Part shown: piece by piece, positions 1-12,100 of the stretch
Layout of the letters: the number at the start of each line of letters is the position of its first letter
Numbering within the stretch: position 1 is the first letter of the stretch
NCBI GenBank assembly: GCA_026874595.1
Contig: CM049311.1
Coordinates: 7,787,676-7,851,675 of the forward strand
Direction: 5' to 3'
Length of the DNA stretch: 64,000 nt
From: Sipunculus nudus
Taxonomy: Eukaryota; Annelida; Sipuncula; Golfingiida; Sipunculidae
Notes under the pieces: generated by a model
The model's input: the letters and a program-made list of their open reading frames with translations, nothing else
What the model was told of the DNA's origin: nothing
Database searches by the model: none
Translations under genes and position numbers: made by a program

Positions 1-3000
1 TTACTTTAATGTTGCTTGGGGGCTGGTTTGTGAATTAAGCTGACCTTGATGCCGGGGTGACAAGGGGAAGAAGATGCCAGTGACAGTATACAAGTGCAGA
101 GGTTTAATACAAAATCTGAATAGACACAGTGAATTGATCTCGTAATATCGCACTTCCTCAGAGAGCAAAGCTATCTGGTGTCCAATCATTATACAAAGCC
201 CACTGAGCAAATGTTCAACATTGTGTACTTACTTTATTAATTGAAATAGATGTACTCTTTGATGACCATATAGGCTGCGATAGTATGTTATCTGCAGATA
301 ATCGCGTTTGTTTAATAGAGGCGCAGATTCTGGGTTTTCCGGTAGGGGCACGGAAGGGGGGATAGATGTCAGAAGATATTCAGATGATTATCAGTGATAT
401 ACGATAAATTCAGTTATCATCTCATAAGATAATGGTATGATTAGATAAACTAAACATTGCATAATGAAAGACAGGCGAATGAAACATTTGGTGTTGCGGG
501 CCATATGAAAAAAAAATGTATATACATGGAACTGGTCTGAGCACGGGGTTCAGAAAGGTGTAGAAAGACTAAATAATATATGAAATGGTGTTTAAAGGAT
601 TGTGAATAGCGCCTTTAGGGTATTCTAAGTAAAACTTGTTCCATAATTCACAAGTCTGATGGGAGGAAAATGTGGTCAGAAGGGGCCCTCCAACCCTGGA
701 CCCACAGCTGTAATAAAAAGTAATCTTTGAATATTCTTATATTTGAACTCGAGACGGCGTTGATGTGCCATGTTGGTATCAGTGTATTATAGTGTAAAAT
801 CAGGTCACAGTAAGCGCATCATTAATAAGCACGGACCTTTACCCCCAAGGGGAGAGACTCCAGCTGCTGGTATGTATACCAGCCAGCCGGGTTTCGCCCG
901 CTCTGCGCAATCGCTGTGCTGTATATGGCTGGACGGACGCATTGGTCAGCAGCTCACAACGAAAGACTGCATGGGGGCTATCTGTGTGTTGGTTAGGATA
1001 ATTGAGCTCCTCGTAGTTTAAAAGTCTCTGAGTCAATCTGGTTCATTTATATACCATTAAGTAGCCTGAAGTAGAGACCAAACTTATAGTGGGTTAGTAA
1101 GGTATAACGTGTTGTAACATTTCAGAAATTAACGATTAGAGAACAACACGAGGGAATTTAATCCACAGATAATTCTTTTAATGTCTCATTCTTATCATAT
1201 AATAATTTATGCATGTGCTAGGATGATCCACCGATATGTTAGTTTTATAAGTGTCTTAGCGGGACCTAGTTGCTTAGCAATTTAAATATTAGTGACCTCG
1301 TAGTAGTGTGAACTCATCACATTATCAGAAGGCGTCAGGACTTATATTTTGTACAGTATCATTCTTAAAATTACCTAAATTTCTTTTTAAAAAAACTACT
1401 TATAAGAACGGATTTTCTTCGTAAAATATGTGCTGGGACAAGTGGAGCTTTATGTTTGTGCGAAAGCATCTGCAACCGGACATCACAACTGTAACAATAT
1501 TCGCATTTTAAAATACCCCAATTAGAACAAGCAGATTATGAGGAAATGCCGTTTTCGGAATATCAGATGGAGCAATCCTGACAATATACACTTTATATTA
1601 CAGTTTGTCAGGAATTCCAATATAATTATTAACCAACTTGTGGTTACATTGGGATATCTATATGGTTAAACAGAATTCATCTCGTACTGTCGTTAAAACC
1701 CGGTGGCCCTTTTCTCTATATTAGTTTAAAGTGCATCAGTGTGAGAGCAGTGCAGTGGTAACATGAATTTACATGATAGAAAGAGGTGACAATTAAGGTT
1801 TTCATGGGCGTTTCTCGATATAGGTGTGTTCTGTGTTTGCTGATAAACGTCGCGTAAACGAACTGTGTTTGCAGATGCTCCGTCAGGCAACTCTCAGGGA
1901 CCTTAAGGTTAAAATATGTCGCTTTTTAATGCAAATTATTAAAGGTAGTTATGTTTTGTACAGGATATTGTAAAAAAAAGTTTGCGTCAATTTCTAAAGA
2001 AACTTTTGGCAGATTTGGGTCTGCAGGTAAGGTAGAATATAGATGTTCTCAATGAGCATGCGCACTGCGCATAATGTTCGTCTGTTGTGTTTGGTCCAAA
2101 GTGTTAACTAGGGTCGTAGGTTAATTGTGTAATATGAATTTAAACACGAACCAGAATCTCCAAAAGGAACCTTAAAACAATTAGGACTGTTAACTTTAAT
2201 GACTTTAAAGAATCAAAATATGGTCTTCATTGTCAGTATTTTAGACCCGAACGCTTAGTGTCAGTCGTCGCCTGTGGGTAATGCCAGGCAGGCGGTAAAG
2301 GGTCTATGTACATACTTTTTATTAGTTGCGTAAGCGGTATTTAAGATGGATGCTGGTTAATTTTCAATTCCATTGTCTTGAGAGAAATGTTTCAAAGGCT
2401 TATTAAAATACCAAGTACTGGCGGTGGTGTTTACAAGTCTTTTGACGTGTTGAATTCATCGCATAGGTCTTAGTTATCATGCATGTGACATCTTAACGCT
2501 GGAAAATACCAGCTTTCGGACGGTTCGCACGGCTATGTTGTGGTTAAACATTCACAGGTTTGGTTGGTGCTTTTTTTTACAGAGAGGGCAGAGACAAATA
2601 TATGTCCCATTTTTTTAACTTATACCCGCAGCTTCAGCCGTTTGTCCTGACAACGTTAAGCGAGATAAGAGATGCACTGTGTTATGTTCGTCTCCCATGC
2701 ATTATCTGCTGATATTTGCTGTCAAGAAATGAAACACGGCTTGAGCGGACTCAGGGTTTTTGAATGGGAATAAATTGCCTGTCTGTACCGGACCAATGCT
2801 GCTTTTGGATAGGGAAGGAAAGTCCATAAATATTCGGGGAAAGCAGACTACATTGAACTTGAATTAAGCTTCAGAGTGAATGATTTGGCCACGTCCTACC
2901 CATCAAGTCCTCTACCCACCAAAACATAAATATGCATTGATTTAAATCGCATTAATAATATTTGCCTGTGTCCTGACACCTAAGAGGAATATTACAAGTG

Positions 3001-5103
3001 TAATAAGGAGCCTGAAAAACCTATCTTATCTGAAAGATACGGAATAAACTGCTGTTACTGAATTTCAAACCGACAAAGGTTTTTTAATTATTTTCAATGG
3101 TTTTGACCTGCATTGCACAGCCGAGATATATTGATTATTGTTTATATTGGTGCTTATGCTTGTATATTAAAACATACGTATACGGTTGGGGTAACAGGAC
3201 AAATTGCGGTATGTGCTTTTCATGTTATTTTGTTCACATTTGAAGGGGAGGTGATAGTGATAAACACAAATATACCACTGATTGCAGTATATACTTATTA
3301 TTTTAAGAAATCTTAAGCCGTCTTTTTCTTTCCGTGGCACAAACCTATTCGCAGCATTGAGAAATTAATGTTCAGGCCCCCCCCCCCGATTTGAGTTCTG
3401 TGAAGTGAACGTTATTTTGTTAGTAGCCCTTTCCCTCCTTTTAGAATGATCTCTTATCCATAATGCTCCATACCCGCTCCGACCGCTTAATTTTGTTAAA
3501 CCCCTGCTTACTCATGTCCTGTTATAAGGATACAATGTATATCACATAGACGTGGAAACTTTCCTTTTTTGGGGGGGGGGGGGGGGCATCATCGTAATCG
3601 CACATTGGCCTCAAATGTCCATTTACTAAATGTATTTTAAACGTTTCTACACCGTAGCTATAAAAGCCCCCCTCCCCCTACACACACACCCCCTTTCCTA
3701 TTAATCTTTAGTTAGCTAGGGTTACTCCCTGGTTAATTACCAATTAATTAATGTTTCTGGCAGTCCATTGCCATGTTTATATATATATTGCCTCTCAGTG
3801 AAAATTATATTCCCCCGTTTAGGTTTAACATGTTATTTTGGGCTTGAATATAGGGTTTGTAAATGCTTCGGAATCTGTGTGTATACGGTCTAGGTCAGAT
3901 TTACTCATAGTTCGGCCATGATAGAAACCTATTCCAAAGATACTCGTTCACAATCGAGGAACTCGTGGCGGATCTGAAATTTCCATGGGCGAGGGAGGGC
4001 TCCACAGACAACTGAAATGATTTTATCAGCCAAAACTGTCTTTATATAAATATGCCATTTACATCAAAAATGGGTTTCTTTGACTATATTTGGTTTGTGT
4101 TAAATTGTGAACACGATATGTGTTGGGTTTTTTTTTTTTTTGGGGGGGGGGATAGATTCCATGATGATTATGGTAGTGTGTGAGCAGCTGGCCTACATGC
4201 AGTAACGTTGATTTACGGCCGTCCACTGCAGTCCAGGCAGGCCAGGCCACTGTGCCAGTCCTATCACTTTACTGACGCCCTCTCAAGTGGACATCTGGGT
4301 ACAATTAACAAGCTCTGCATAATCTCAGCCACATTCCAGTGGAAAATGTTAGAACTAAATGTATGATTGTGTACTAAACATTGAAAATACTTGTGTACAA
4401 CTATAGAGTGTGTCAGTTTATGCATTACAAAGAAAGAACGTAATATTACATGCATGACCGACCGTGAAACTTATGAAAAAACATGATATATTACAAGCCT
4501 AGGATGTAAACAGAGGCATTCCCATATGCCAACAAGTTAGTCTGTATTTAAGGAAACTTGTAGCTTGTATATAAAAGATAATTCCATATGCATAGAAGGG
4601 TCTGACGCAATGCAAGGGAACTTGTGCAAACCATATAGGTGACTGTCAAGGAAGTGTAAATATTGGCTGTTGGTTTGGTGATTTATGATTAGACTAATAT
4701 TTCTTATTTGGGAAATGACAATATCGATTTTTGAGACGGAGTTATCAATAAATTTCGCTATTTTCATGATAAATCAAATTCATTTTAATGACCGCACCTG
4801 GAAATAACGTATCCGCAGAAGGATCGCATTGTGTATAAATAAAGCTAATAAAAGGCAGCATGTTGAACCTACCTTGCCTGTATTCTGAGAGGCCCGCATA
4901 AACTTTGTTGCGCGGTTGCAATGAAGATTAAGAAACATAAAAAAATGTTCTTAAAATTTGGTAGTAATTTTTAAATCGATCAATGTAATTAGCCATCAAT
5001 AATCGTATCTATTTTTGTCAAGACCATCGATAAACTCTTATAAGAGCCATCGATATAATTACGTCAATGCTTGTCAGAGCATCGGTAATCATATCGCTCC
5101 TCT

Positions 5104-5114
<11 letters not shown>
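1..5114. other. Intergenic region, left part; no gene recognised
   Basis: No open frame here is longer than about 90 codons, and none shows a recognisable domain or exon-like splice context. The stretch contains the first copy of a composite dispersed repeat (about 580-2930) and homopolymer tracts (C near 3377, G near 3571, T/G near 4130). The rest is AT-rich unique-looking DNA. I see no promoter or RNA gene that I can support. Confidence 0.6.
580..2930. repeat. Dispersed repeat R1-R4, long copy
   Basis: The head (about 580-1110) matches 6700-7222, sharing blocks such as TTTGAACTCGAGACGGCG and GTAAAATCAGGTC. The tail (about 2760-2930) matches 7235-7450, sharing TCCATAAA, ACTACATT, AACTTGAA and TAAGCTT in the same order. 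The two blocks are 1.7 kb apart here but adjacent in the second copy. A diverged relative of its middle part (2050-2460) may lie at 10755-11180. No coding capacity was seen. Class of element unknown. Confidence 0.6.

Positions 5115-5161
<47 letters not shown>
5115..5161. repeat. (TA)n microsatellite
   Basis: Uninterrupted TA dinucleotides of roughly 45 bases, directly preceded by short TACA units. Confidence 0.95.
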
Positions 5162-5164
<3 letters not shown>

Positions 5165-5169
5165 CTTAT

Positions 5170-5480
5170 TTGCTATTTTATCCAAAATAGAAAACCAACA
5201 AACACGTTTTTCAAGTCTTTTCAAGAGACCCAATCACCAATAAAGCATGTTCAATTAACACGAAACATAGCTTCTTCCCCTTAAAATAAATCTGAACCTG
5301 CCAAAATATTGCCTTGAAACTGTTTGCTAACTCCTGTTAACGGGTGTTGAAAACAGTGAACCGTCCACAGGTGTCAACATTAACACAGCGCATAGGGCCG
5401 TGTGCATCGTGGTGCCACAACACGTGTCAATCAGGAGATGCCCTGACTGACATGGTCCAAAAAATGTAATACACGTATAT
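5170..5480. repeat. Dispersed repeat R2, copy 1
   Basis: This block shares ordered sequence with 6461-6690 and 8890-9165, including AAAATAGAAAACCAACAAAC, CTTTAAAATAAATCT-like text, CTTGAAACTGTTTGCT and CACAGGTGTCAAC. Copies are some 80-90 percent alike by eye. No ORF of note. Origin unknown. Confidence 0.65.
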
Positions 5481-5489
5481 ATATATCCA

Positions 5490-5985
5490 AAAATCAACTT
5501 GACCGAAGATCTTGGATAATGTTGTCATGTACCGGAAACTGGTGGCGTATGTTATCCTTTTCTTGTTTTTGTGCCGTTCAATACCCCGATCATTGCCACT
5601 GTTGCCACGTAACAGTACTGTTAGCATCATAAGTCAAAAACTATTGGACAGATTTCTTTCATAATATGCAGATACATAGACATAGGTTATGGGATGATGT
5701 ATATTTTAAATTGGGGTCATGACCTCTGCTATGAGAGTGGCATTGACCTTAAATACTGCCATATATGGTGAAAATCACACACAAAATCATACATATTTCA
5801 ATAAGGGATGCATGGATTAATTGGTACAAAAATCAAATTGACTGAAGATCTTGGATAGCTTTGGCTTCTGCGGATGACACGAGGCGCCACTTTCTGTCCT
5901 TTTCTTGTTTTCGCGCCTCTTAATACCCCATTGTTGCCATTTGACAGTACTGTGGGCATTATATGTCTAAAACTAATAGACAGAT
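5490..5985. repeat. Imperfect local duplication, period about 335 bp
   Basis: Bases 5490-5650 and 5827-5985 align in the same order: GAAGATCTTGGATA, CTTTTCTTGTTTT, AATACCCC, ACAGTACTGT and a final block near AGACAGATT. The flanking sequence to about 6215 ends in TGGCGCCACCT, a motif that also occurs in the intronic repeats of this window. The 141-codon open frame across this block on the minus strand is therefore probably repeat-derived and not a gene. Confidence 0.6.
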
Positions 5986-6460
5986 TGAGCAGAAAATGGT
6001 GCATGCCATTTGATCTTGGATACCTCCATCTTGTATTCAAGACTAGTCGCGCTATCTGCAATCGTAATTGTGTGGTGTCCATCCGTACATGTGCTTTGGG
6101 TGAAAATTGCTCATATCTCCAGAGTGGTTTAAGGTATTGGTCTGAAATTTGGCATGCCCATCCATCTTGGAAAATTTTCTCGTAAACAAGACAGGTGGCG
6201 CCACCTACCTTCAATTTCCGCAAAATAAATTAATACTTTTTTTCTCAAGAGTGATTCACCGGATTTGCCCACATATTAGGTGAAAAATATTGTTTCTCAA
6301 GTTGATAGCTGTAAGAAACCATAGTCGCATGCCAAGTGTCAGTATATGCTGCTGAAGATGGGGGGGGGCTGTTCTTAAAGGGGGTGGGGAGAATAAATTG
6401 TATGTGGATAATATGGCACCTGCGGTGCCAAGAAATATCTAGTCCTTCCTGGTTTTTATA

Positions 6461-6690
6461 GCCAAAATAGAAAACCAACAAACACTTTTTTTCAAGTTTT
6501 AAAGGGAACCAGTCACAAATAATTCACACGAAAAATAGCTTCTTCCCTTTAAAATAAATCTATACCTGCCAAAATATTGCCTTGAAACTGTTTGCTTACT
6601 CCTGTAAACGAGTGTTAAAAACAGTGGACCGGGCGGGATCACAGGTGTCAACATAACAATTGCGCGTGGGGCCGTGTGCTTCGCGGTGTA
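6461..6690. repeat. Dispersed repeat R2, copy 2
   Basis: It starts with the same AAAATAGAAAACCAACAAAC as copy 1 and carries the same CTTGAAACTGTTTGCT and CACAGGTGTCAAC blocks. It runs almost directly into the second R1-R4 copy. Confidence 0.65.
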
Positions 6691-6699
6691 TCGCGGCAA

Positions 6700-7448
6700 A
6701 TGAAGTGGTGTTTAAAGTATGGTGAAAAGCGCCTGTTGGGCAAACTTATTCCAAAATAAACAAGTTTTTTGGAAAAAATGGTGGTCAGAAGGGCACTCCA
6801 ACTCTGTACCAATAGCTGTAATAATTATTAATCTTTAAATATTTTTATATTTGAACTCGAGACGGCGCTGATGTGCCCTGTCGGTATCACTGTGTTAAAC
6901 TTATAGTGTAAAATCAGGTCGTAGTAAGCGCATCATTTATCAACATGAACCTTTTACCCACAGAGGAATGACTCCAGCTGCTGCCCATCTATAACAGCAA
7001 GCCGGGTATCGCCCCGCTCTGCGCACGCGTTGTCTTCTATGGCTGGACGGGTACATTGATCAGCAGCTAAAACAAAAGACTGAATAGGGACTATTCGTGT
7101 GTAAGTTAGGATAATTGAGCTCCCGATAGTTTAAAAGTCTCCGAGTCAATCTGGTTCATTAATATACCATTATGTAGCCTGAAGTAGGGACCAAACTTAT
7201 AGTGGGTTGGGGGTAACGTGTAGTTAAAAAAAAACTAAAAGTGCTTGTCTGTATTGGACCAGTGCTGTTTTGGTGTAGGGAATGAGAGTCCATAAAATAT
7301 AAAATAAGTAAACTACATTAAACTTGAAATAAGCTTAAGTGCTTAAGTGTAAATCATTTGGCCGAAGCGATAGGCGACGAAGCGTTGACGCCGTGCTATT
7401 TATCTATCTATATCTAGCCACCCACTACCCATCCAATTCACCTACCCA

Positions 7449-7450
<2 letters not shown>
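6700..7450. repeat. Dispersed repeat R1-R4, short (deleted) copy
   Basis: It carries the head and the tail of the 580-2930 element with the 1.7-kb middle missing; the join is an A-rich stretch near 7225-7235. It ends in CACCTACCCACC just before a TA microsatellite, as the long copy ends in CTCTACCCACC. Confidence 0.6.

Positions 7451-7451
<1 letters not shown>

Positions 7452-7516
<65 letters not shown>
7452..7516. repeat. (TA)n microsatellite
   Basis: About 64 bases of TA dinucleotides between the short R1-R4 copy and the next repeat. Confidence 0.95.
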
Positions 7517-7519
<3 letters not shown>

Positions 7520-7650
7520 GTGGTATAGCCGTGTTAGTCTGTCGTAGACGGAGGTAAAGATAAATAGTGACGCCTTTTAGATATAGACTAACTTGTTTAT
7601 TAACACACGAGCTTTCGAAGCGCACTGGCTTCATCGTCAGGTGGTAATAG
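7517..7650 (-). mobile_element. Short interspersed element end with hammerhead-like core
   Basis: The block contains GGTATAGCCGTGTTAGTCTG and, further on, CTTTCGAAGCGC and GGCTTCATCGTCAG. This combination recurs in many animal genomes as part of an interspersed element (from memory, not checked). On the minus strand the order CTGACGA, a GAAGC/GCTTC hairpin and GAAA resembles the catalytic core of a hammerhead ribozyme, a motif known from Penelope-like retroelements. There is one extra base between CTGACGA and the stem, and I could not draw a convincing helix III. Assignment to Penelope-like elements is a guess. Confidence 0.5.
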
Positions 7651-8889
7651 TGGGAACGTGTAGAGGGTTGTTATATATGATGGAACGACAATGTATAGAG
7701 TCCATAATGCCAGAAACAGTGTATTTACATTCTGAATGGACATTTAGTAATATTATAACCATTATGCCTTGTGTGGGCGTGATAAAGTGCAGTACGTATT
7801 GCTCCACACGTGAATTCCGCGACACCGCGGCGCAGCCCAAGAACATTTCGAAAGTGGGGTAAATAAAAGATGAGAAAAATACGTAAATTTGAGAAAACCC
7901 GCCCCCAATGATCGAAATGTGTAGGCAAAATCAGCCTATATACAAGAAATGGGTAACTGGGTAAGCCTTTTACGTGCATCCATCCGGCAGACCACAAGTA
8001 TGTTTGTATCCTGGGTGATTTTCCTGACTGAAAAGGCCGGAAACATTTTCTTGCTTTGTACCAGGTTTTGCCGATCTTTTCACGATATTCTGCCCACGCA
8101 CTAAAATAACCTCATTCCTGGCTTATATGTGATCGTCACGCTTGGCTGAGTTTATTAGGGCAACAGCGTAATTGTCATTTATACTGTTCTATATAGTGGT
8201 TGTCTGATCACGTGCCCAAGAGGTGCAAAACGGTCTTAGAAGAATATTTTAACAGTTTGTGTTTTTACAAACTAGTACGTGAGCGCAGGTAATACGAATC
8301 AAAGCGGAGAGAAATATGTCATGGTTCACAAACTCGATGGTTGCGTCACTGGTCTGCTTTGTCCACAAGAACATAGGCAGCTCCAATAAGGTGACTCTTG
8401 GGGAAATATTCGCCTCGTTAAAAATTATGTACTTAAGGTCTCCCCTAACACCTAGTGACTGATGACCGTTTCGGACCAGTAAATATTATGATGATTTTAT
8501 GTTTTCTAATGTTAACCATCCGCGATTTTACTTCAAAAATTATTCATAACTTCTCTATGCTAACACAAACAAACTAACAAACCAAAGGCGGCAAAAATAC
8601 GTCGCCACATGACGAAGGTAAAGAAATCTTCGCTCCCCACAGTTATAAAAGGGCTTCATATGGCTCGGCTATAAATATCTCTAGCTGCCCTGCTTTAACT
8701 GCTTAACCTGAATACCGCCATGAAGGTGTATATAGAACCAACAGACCGTGAAATAGCAGTTTTCTTAACACGTGCATTGGATATACACGTAATCCTATCG
8801 GATTAAAGATTATTAAGAGGACCGGAGTCAGGGAAAGCTGAAATAAAATCAAACATTACAGGTATACATAAGTATCATAACTTTTCCTT
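7651..8889. other. Intergenic; nothing recognised
   Basis: Short open frames only. No recognisable domain, RNA or repeat boundary. Confidence 0.5.
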
Positions 8890-9165
8890 TCTAAATCCTA
8901 CTTTAAAGGGGTCCAATCACCTATAAAGAATGATTAATTAACACGAAAAGTAGCTTATTCCCTTTAAAATAAATCTGTACCTGCAAAAATAATGCTTTAA
9001 ACTGTTTGCTTACACCTGTAAACGAGTGTTAAAAACAGTGGACCGGGCGCGACCACAGGTGTTAACTTAAACACAGCGAGTAGGGCCGTGTATATCTTTG
9101 AGCCACGACACGTGTCAATCAGGAGATGCCCCGACTGACTTTGCCCAAAAAATGTATACATGTTC
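8890..9165. repeat. Dispersed repeat R2, copy 3
   Basis: Third copy of the block at 5170-5480, with the same CCTTTAAAATAAATCTG and AAACTGTTTGCTTAC text and the terminal CACGTGTCAATCAGGAGATG shared with copy 1. Confidence 0.65.
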
Positions 9166-12100
9166 CCGCTTGTTGAAACACCGCGTGTTGCGGTTCACAA
9201 TCCGACCTTCGGTCACGCGGCCTTGTTTTGGTATACGGGCACATGTGGACTGTATTTACCAACACGCAGAGCCGTAACAAGGTGTTAAACAACCGTATGC
9301 GTTGTACTGAGACTGCGTTCTGGGATTGTTTTGCTGGCAAACTTTTGTATAAAGCAAAACTGAACTGATAATGTGAAAGAATAGGCATAATATTGCTCCT
9401 GATTATGTCCCTTTAATTTGCGGTTTTAGGCGTGGTCTCAGAAATGCGTTATATCGCCTTATACTTTGCCGATACACGTCCCCTTGCCAACAAACTATCT
9501 ATGCAGATATATTTTTGCCTGGAATTTCGGGATCGAGTACCGAGTCCATTCACCACTGATTTTGCTTTGTTACTAAGCAACGAACAGTAGCAAAATCACA
9601 GCGGGCTATGTGGACATGGCCTTTTGCTGTGCTAGAAACAGCCATGAATTTTAAGTTTGATAATTCAAGATTTTTGTTAGCTTATCAATTAAAGGTTATT
9701 AGTTTATATGCAATTAAACTTTTTTAACGCGCCAAAATTGGAGCCATGTTTTGTTTTTCAATAGAGAAGATAAATAAGGTAACGATACTTTGTGTATCAT
9801 GACTTGTTAAAATGACCGCTAATGCAACGTCTAATGGCCCAGGGGATGTTCTTGTGTTAATCTGGTACTGAGGCACAGCTCAACCAATTTCCCTGTCTCT
9901 ACATCTTGTTGATGGACTTCCTGGAATCTTAAAGGTTCACCTGCCTCATGTGAACAAGGTATCCTCTTTACGGTCAAGCTTTAAGCCGACCTATCTGATA
10001 TCTGTTGACGTCTATTCCCCGACAAAGCCCATCCTGCGAGGACTTATCTTAGCCTCCTGATGGTCCAGTGGTCCTAGGTAAAACCTGCAGTTCTCCGTGT
10101 GAGGTATGCCGGGTCAAGTATACAGGTGGTAATTATGTTCCCGATATATCACCCGAATGTTTAACCCCAAGGCCCTGTTTAGCTGGAGTTTGGGAAAACT
10201 GGGCCTGAGGACATTACCGGAAGGCCTCCAGGACAGCGGGTATGGTCTCAGGAACTGAAGTGCATGAGTCATTCTACCGCCAGCCTGTAGAATACGTGGC
10301 TGTATTTATTATAATTCACATAAGTACAGGAGTTTGTATAACTTTAAAATAAAATCTGATTTTAAAACTTATTTACCTGATTATTGGTGGTGTCTGTGAA
10401 ATCAAAGTGTCTCATTTTCTCACAATACACTGGTCCGAATGCAAAGAAGCAAAAATTACCCTACCAAGCAGTCTCCAACAAGCATTTGAACAACATGTCT
10501 TTGATTGGCCACATATTAAAAATATTTGACGGATACTCTCAATTTTGTTTGAGGTTATACTAAACATACATAAAAATCAAACAATGAAAATTGGGAGGGG
10601 GGGGGGGGCAGGGGGTTAAATCCATCTAGCATAATGGATGGAGCCAGAGCAAGCCAAACAATTCACTATTCTGTTTAGGTCATTTTATTATCTAGGTCAT
10701 GGTTTTATTTAGGTCATGTGAATAGATAGGACCATATGACCGGTGATACACCTTTCCCACGAGCATGCACACTGCACGTGATGATCATTTACTGTGTCGT
10801 TTCAGTCGGTTTCCTCTAATGAACTCCAATACAAGCCAGAGGCCCCGACAGGAACCTTAACGTAAAAGTGTTTTAATATTTTTATTTATATGTATTAGGC
10901 TCAATTTATAATTAAACAACAATTTTAAGTCATTATATAGTCGACCCGAATATTTAGATTTAATCTTCGCCAACAGGTGTCGGTAGTGTGGTGGAAAAGA
11001 ATCAAATATTTAAACAGCCTGCTCGGATTTATTGTTCTATGTGAAGTCTCGACTGTTGATACTTTCAAATAAAATCAGTTCCCCAGAATTCATGATTTTA
11101 TGAAAGGTACGCTTACTGGTGGACGTCCTTCAATATTTCGCGCTCAATATGTGAATAGGTGATTTCAAATTTCAGACCCAAAAGAAATCAAATATGGCTA
11201 TCAAACACGGTCGTCAGGCAGCCATCTTGGAATATTTTCGCGTATTAAATCAAGAAATCTTTATAAATCTAGAAAGTTTTAACTGAAGATTATATATACC
11301 TATCAGAGCATATGCTTAATCTCGATAAAACCGTGCATTTAAGGTTAATTGAAGTCGTGACTTTATTGGCTGTACCATATAAAATGCCATGGATAGTATT
11401 GAACATGTTATTAGCCGTTTGGTAACTATTCATCCTTTTTTTTTTGTCATTTAATTAGTTAAATTACAGGGCCTTGAAGTAGAAAGGTCGTGACAAAGCA
11501 GATATTAATCGGTGCATTGATTAGAGGCGTTAACCTAGCTATAATCGAATCGGGATAAAATAATCAATTCATTTCATTATAACTTTAATAGTTATCTTAA
11601 TTCCTTTTTCATGTTCAGGCCATAACTAAATTTCTGTAATACTATGCACGAGAAATGTCATAACCAGGTGTATATAAATGTGAGGTACGGATAATGTTTA
11701 TCTCTGTATAACCTAGGACAAAATGTTTAGTAGCTATACCTGTCAAACAGAATATTATGACTGTTTCCAATAATCAAAATGAAAATCGTATCTAAAGAGC
11801 ATAATCGATAACAGAATTAAATCGATAATCCATAACTTACAATGAACAGGCCTAATAATTAATCAAAATGTATTTTACGGATTAGAATGGGGTCATCCCC
11901 AAAGCTTTCCTCAGCCTGCTGCTTATAACATTCCAACCTTGAGACTTCCCATTAGAGTACTTTCCTGTCGCGTTTCCGTCTCCTTATAACATTGACCTCG
12001 TTTGCGCACAGACCAAAAGCGAATGTACACCGCTAATATCAATAATACTGAATGAATATGTTTATCCAGTTGGCTTAATTCCCATATGAATTTATTATAA

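Noticed and set aside
5018-5284. Frames rich in isoleucine and tyrosine
   Set aside because: They are translations of the TA microsatellite; the same applies near 7339-7634 and 16960-17193.
5798-6223. 141-codon open frame on the minus strand
   Set aside because: It lies in an imperfectly duplicated repeat block, has no recognisable domain, and its text resembles interspersed repeat sequence rather than protein-coding DNA.
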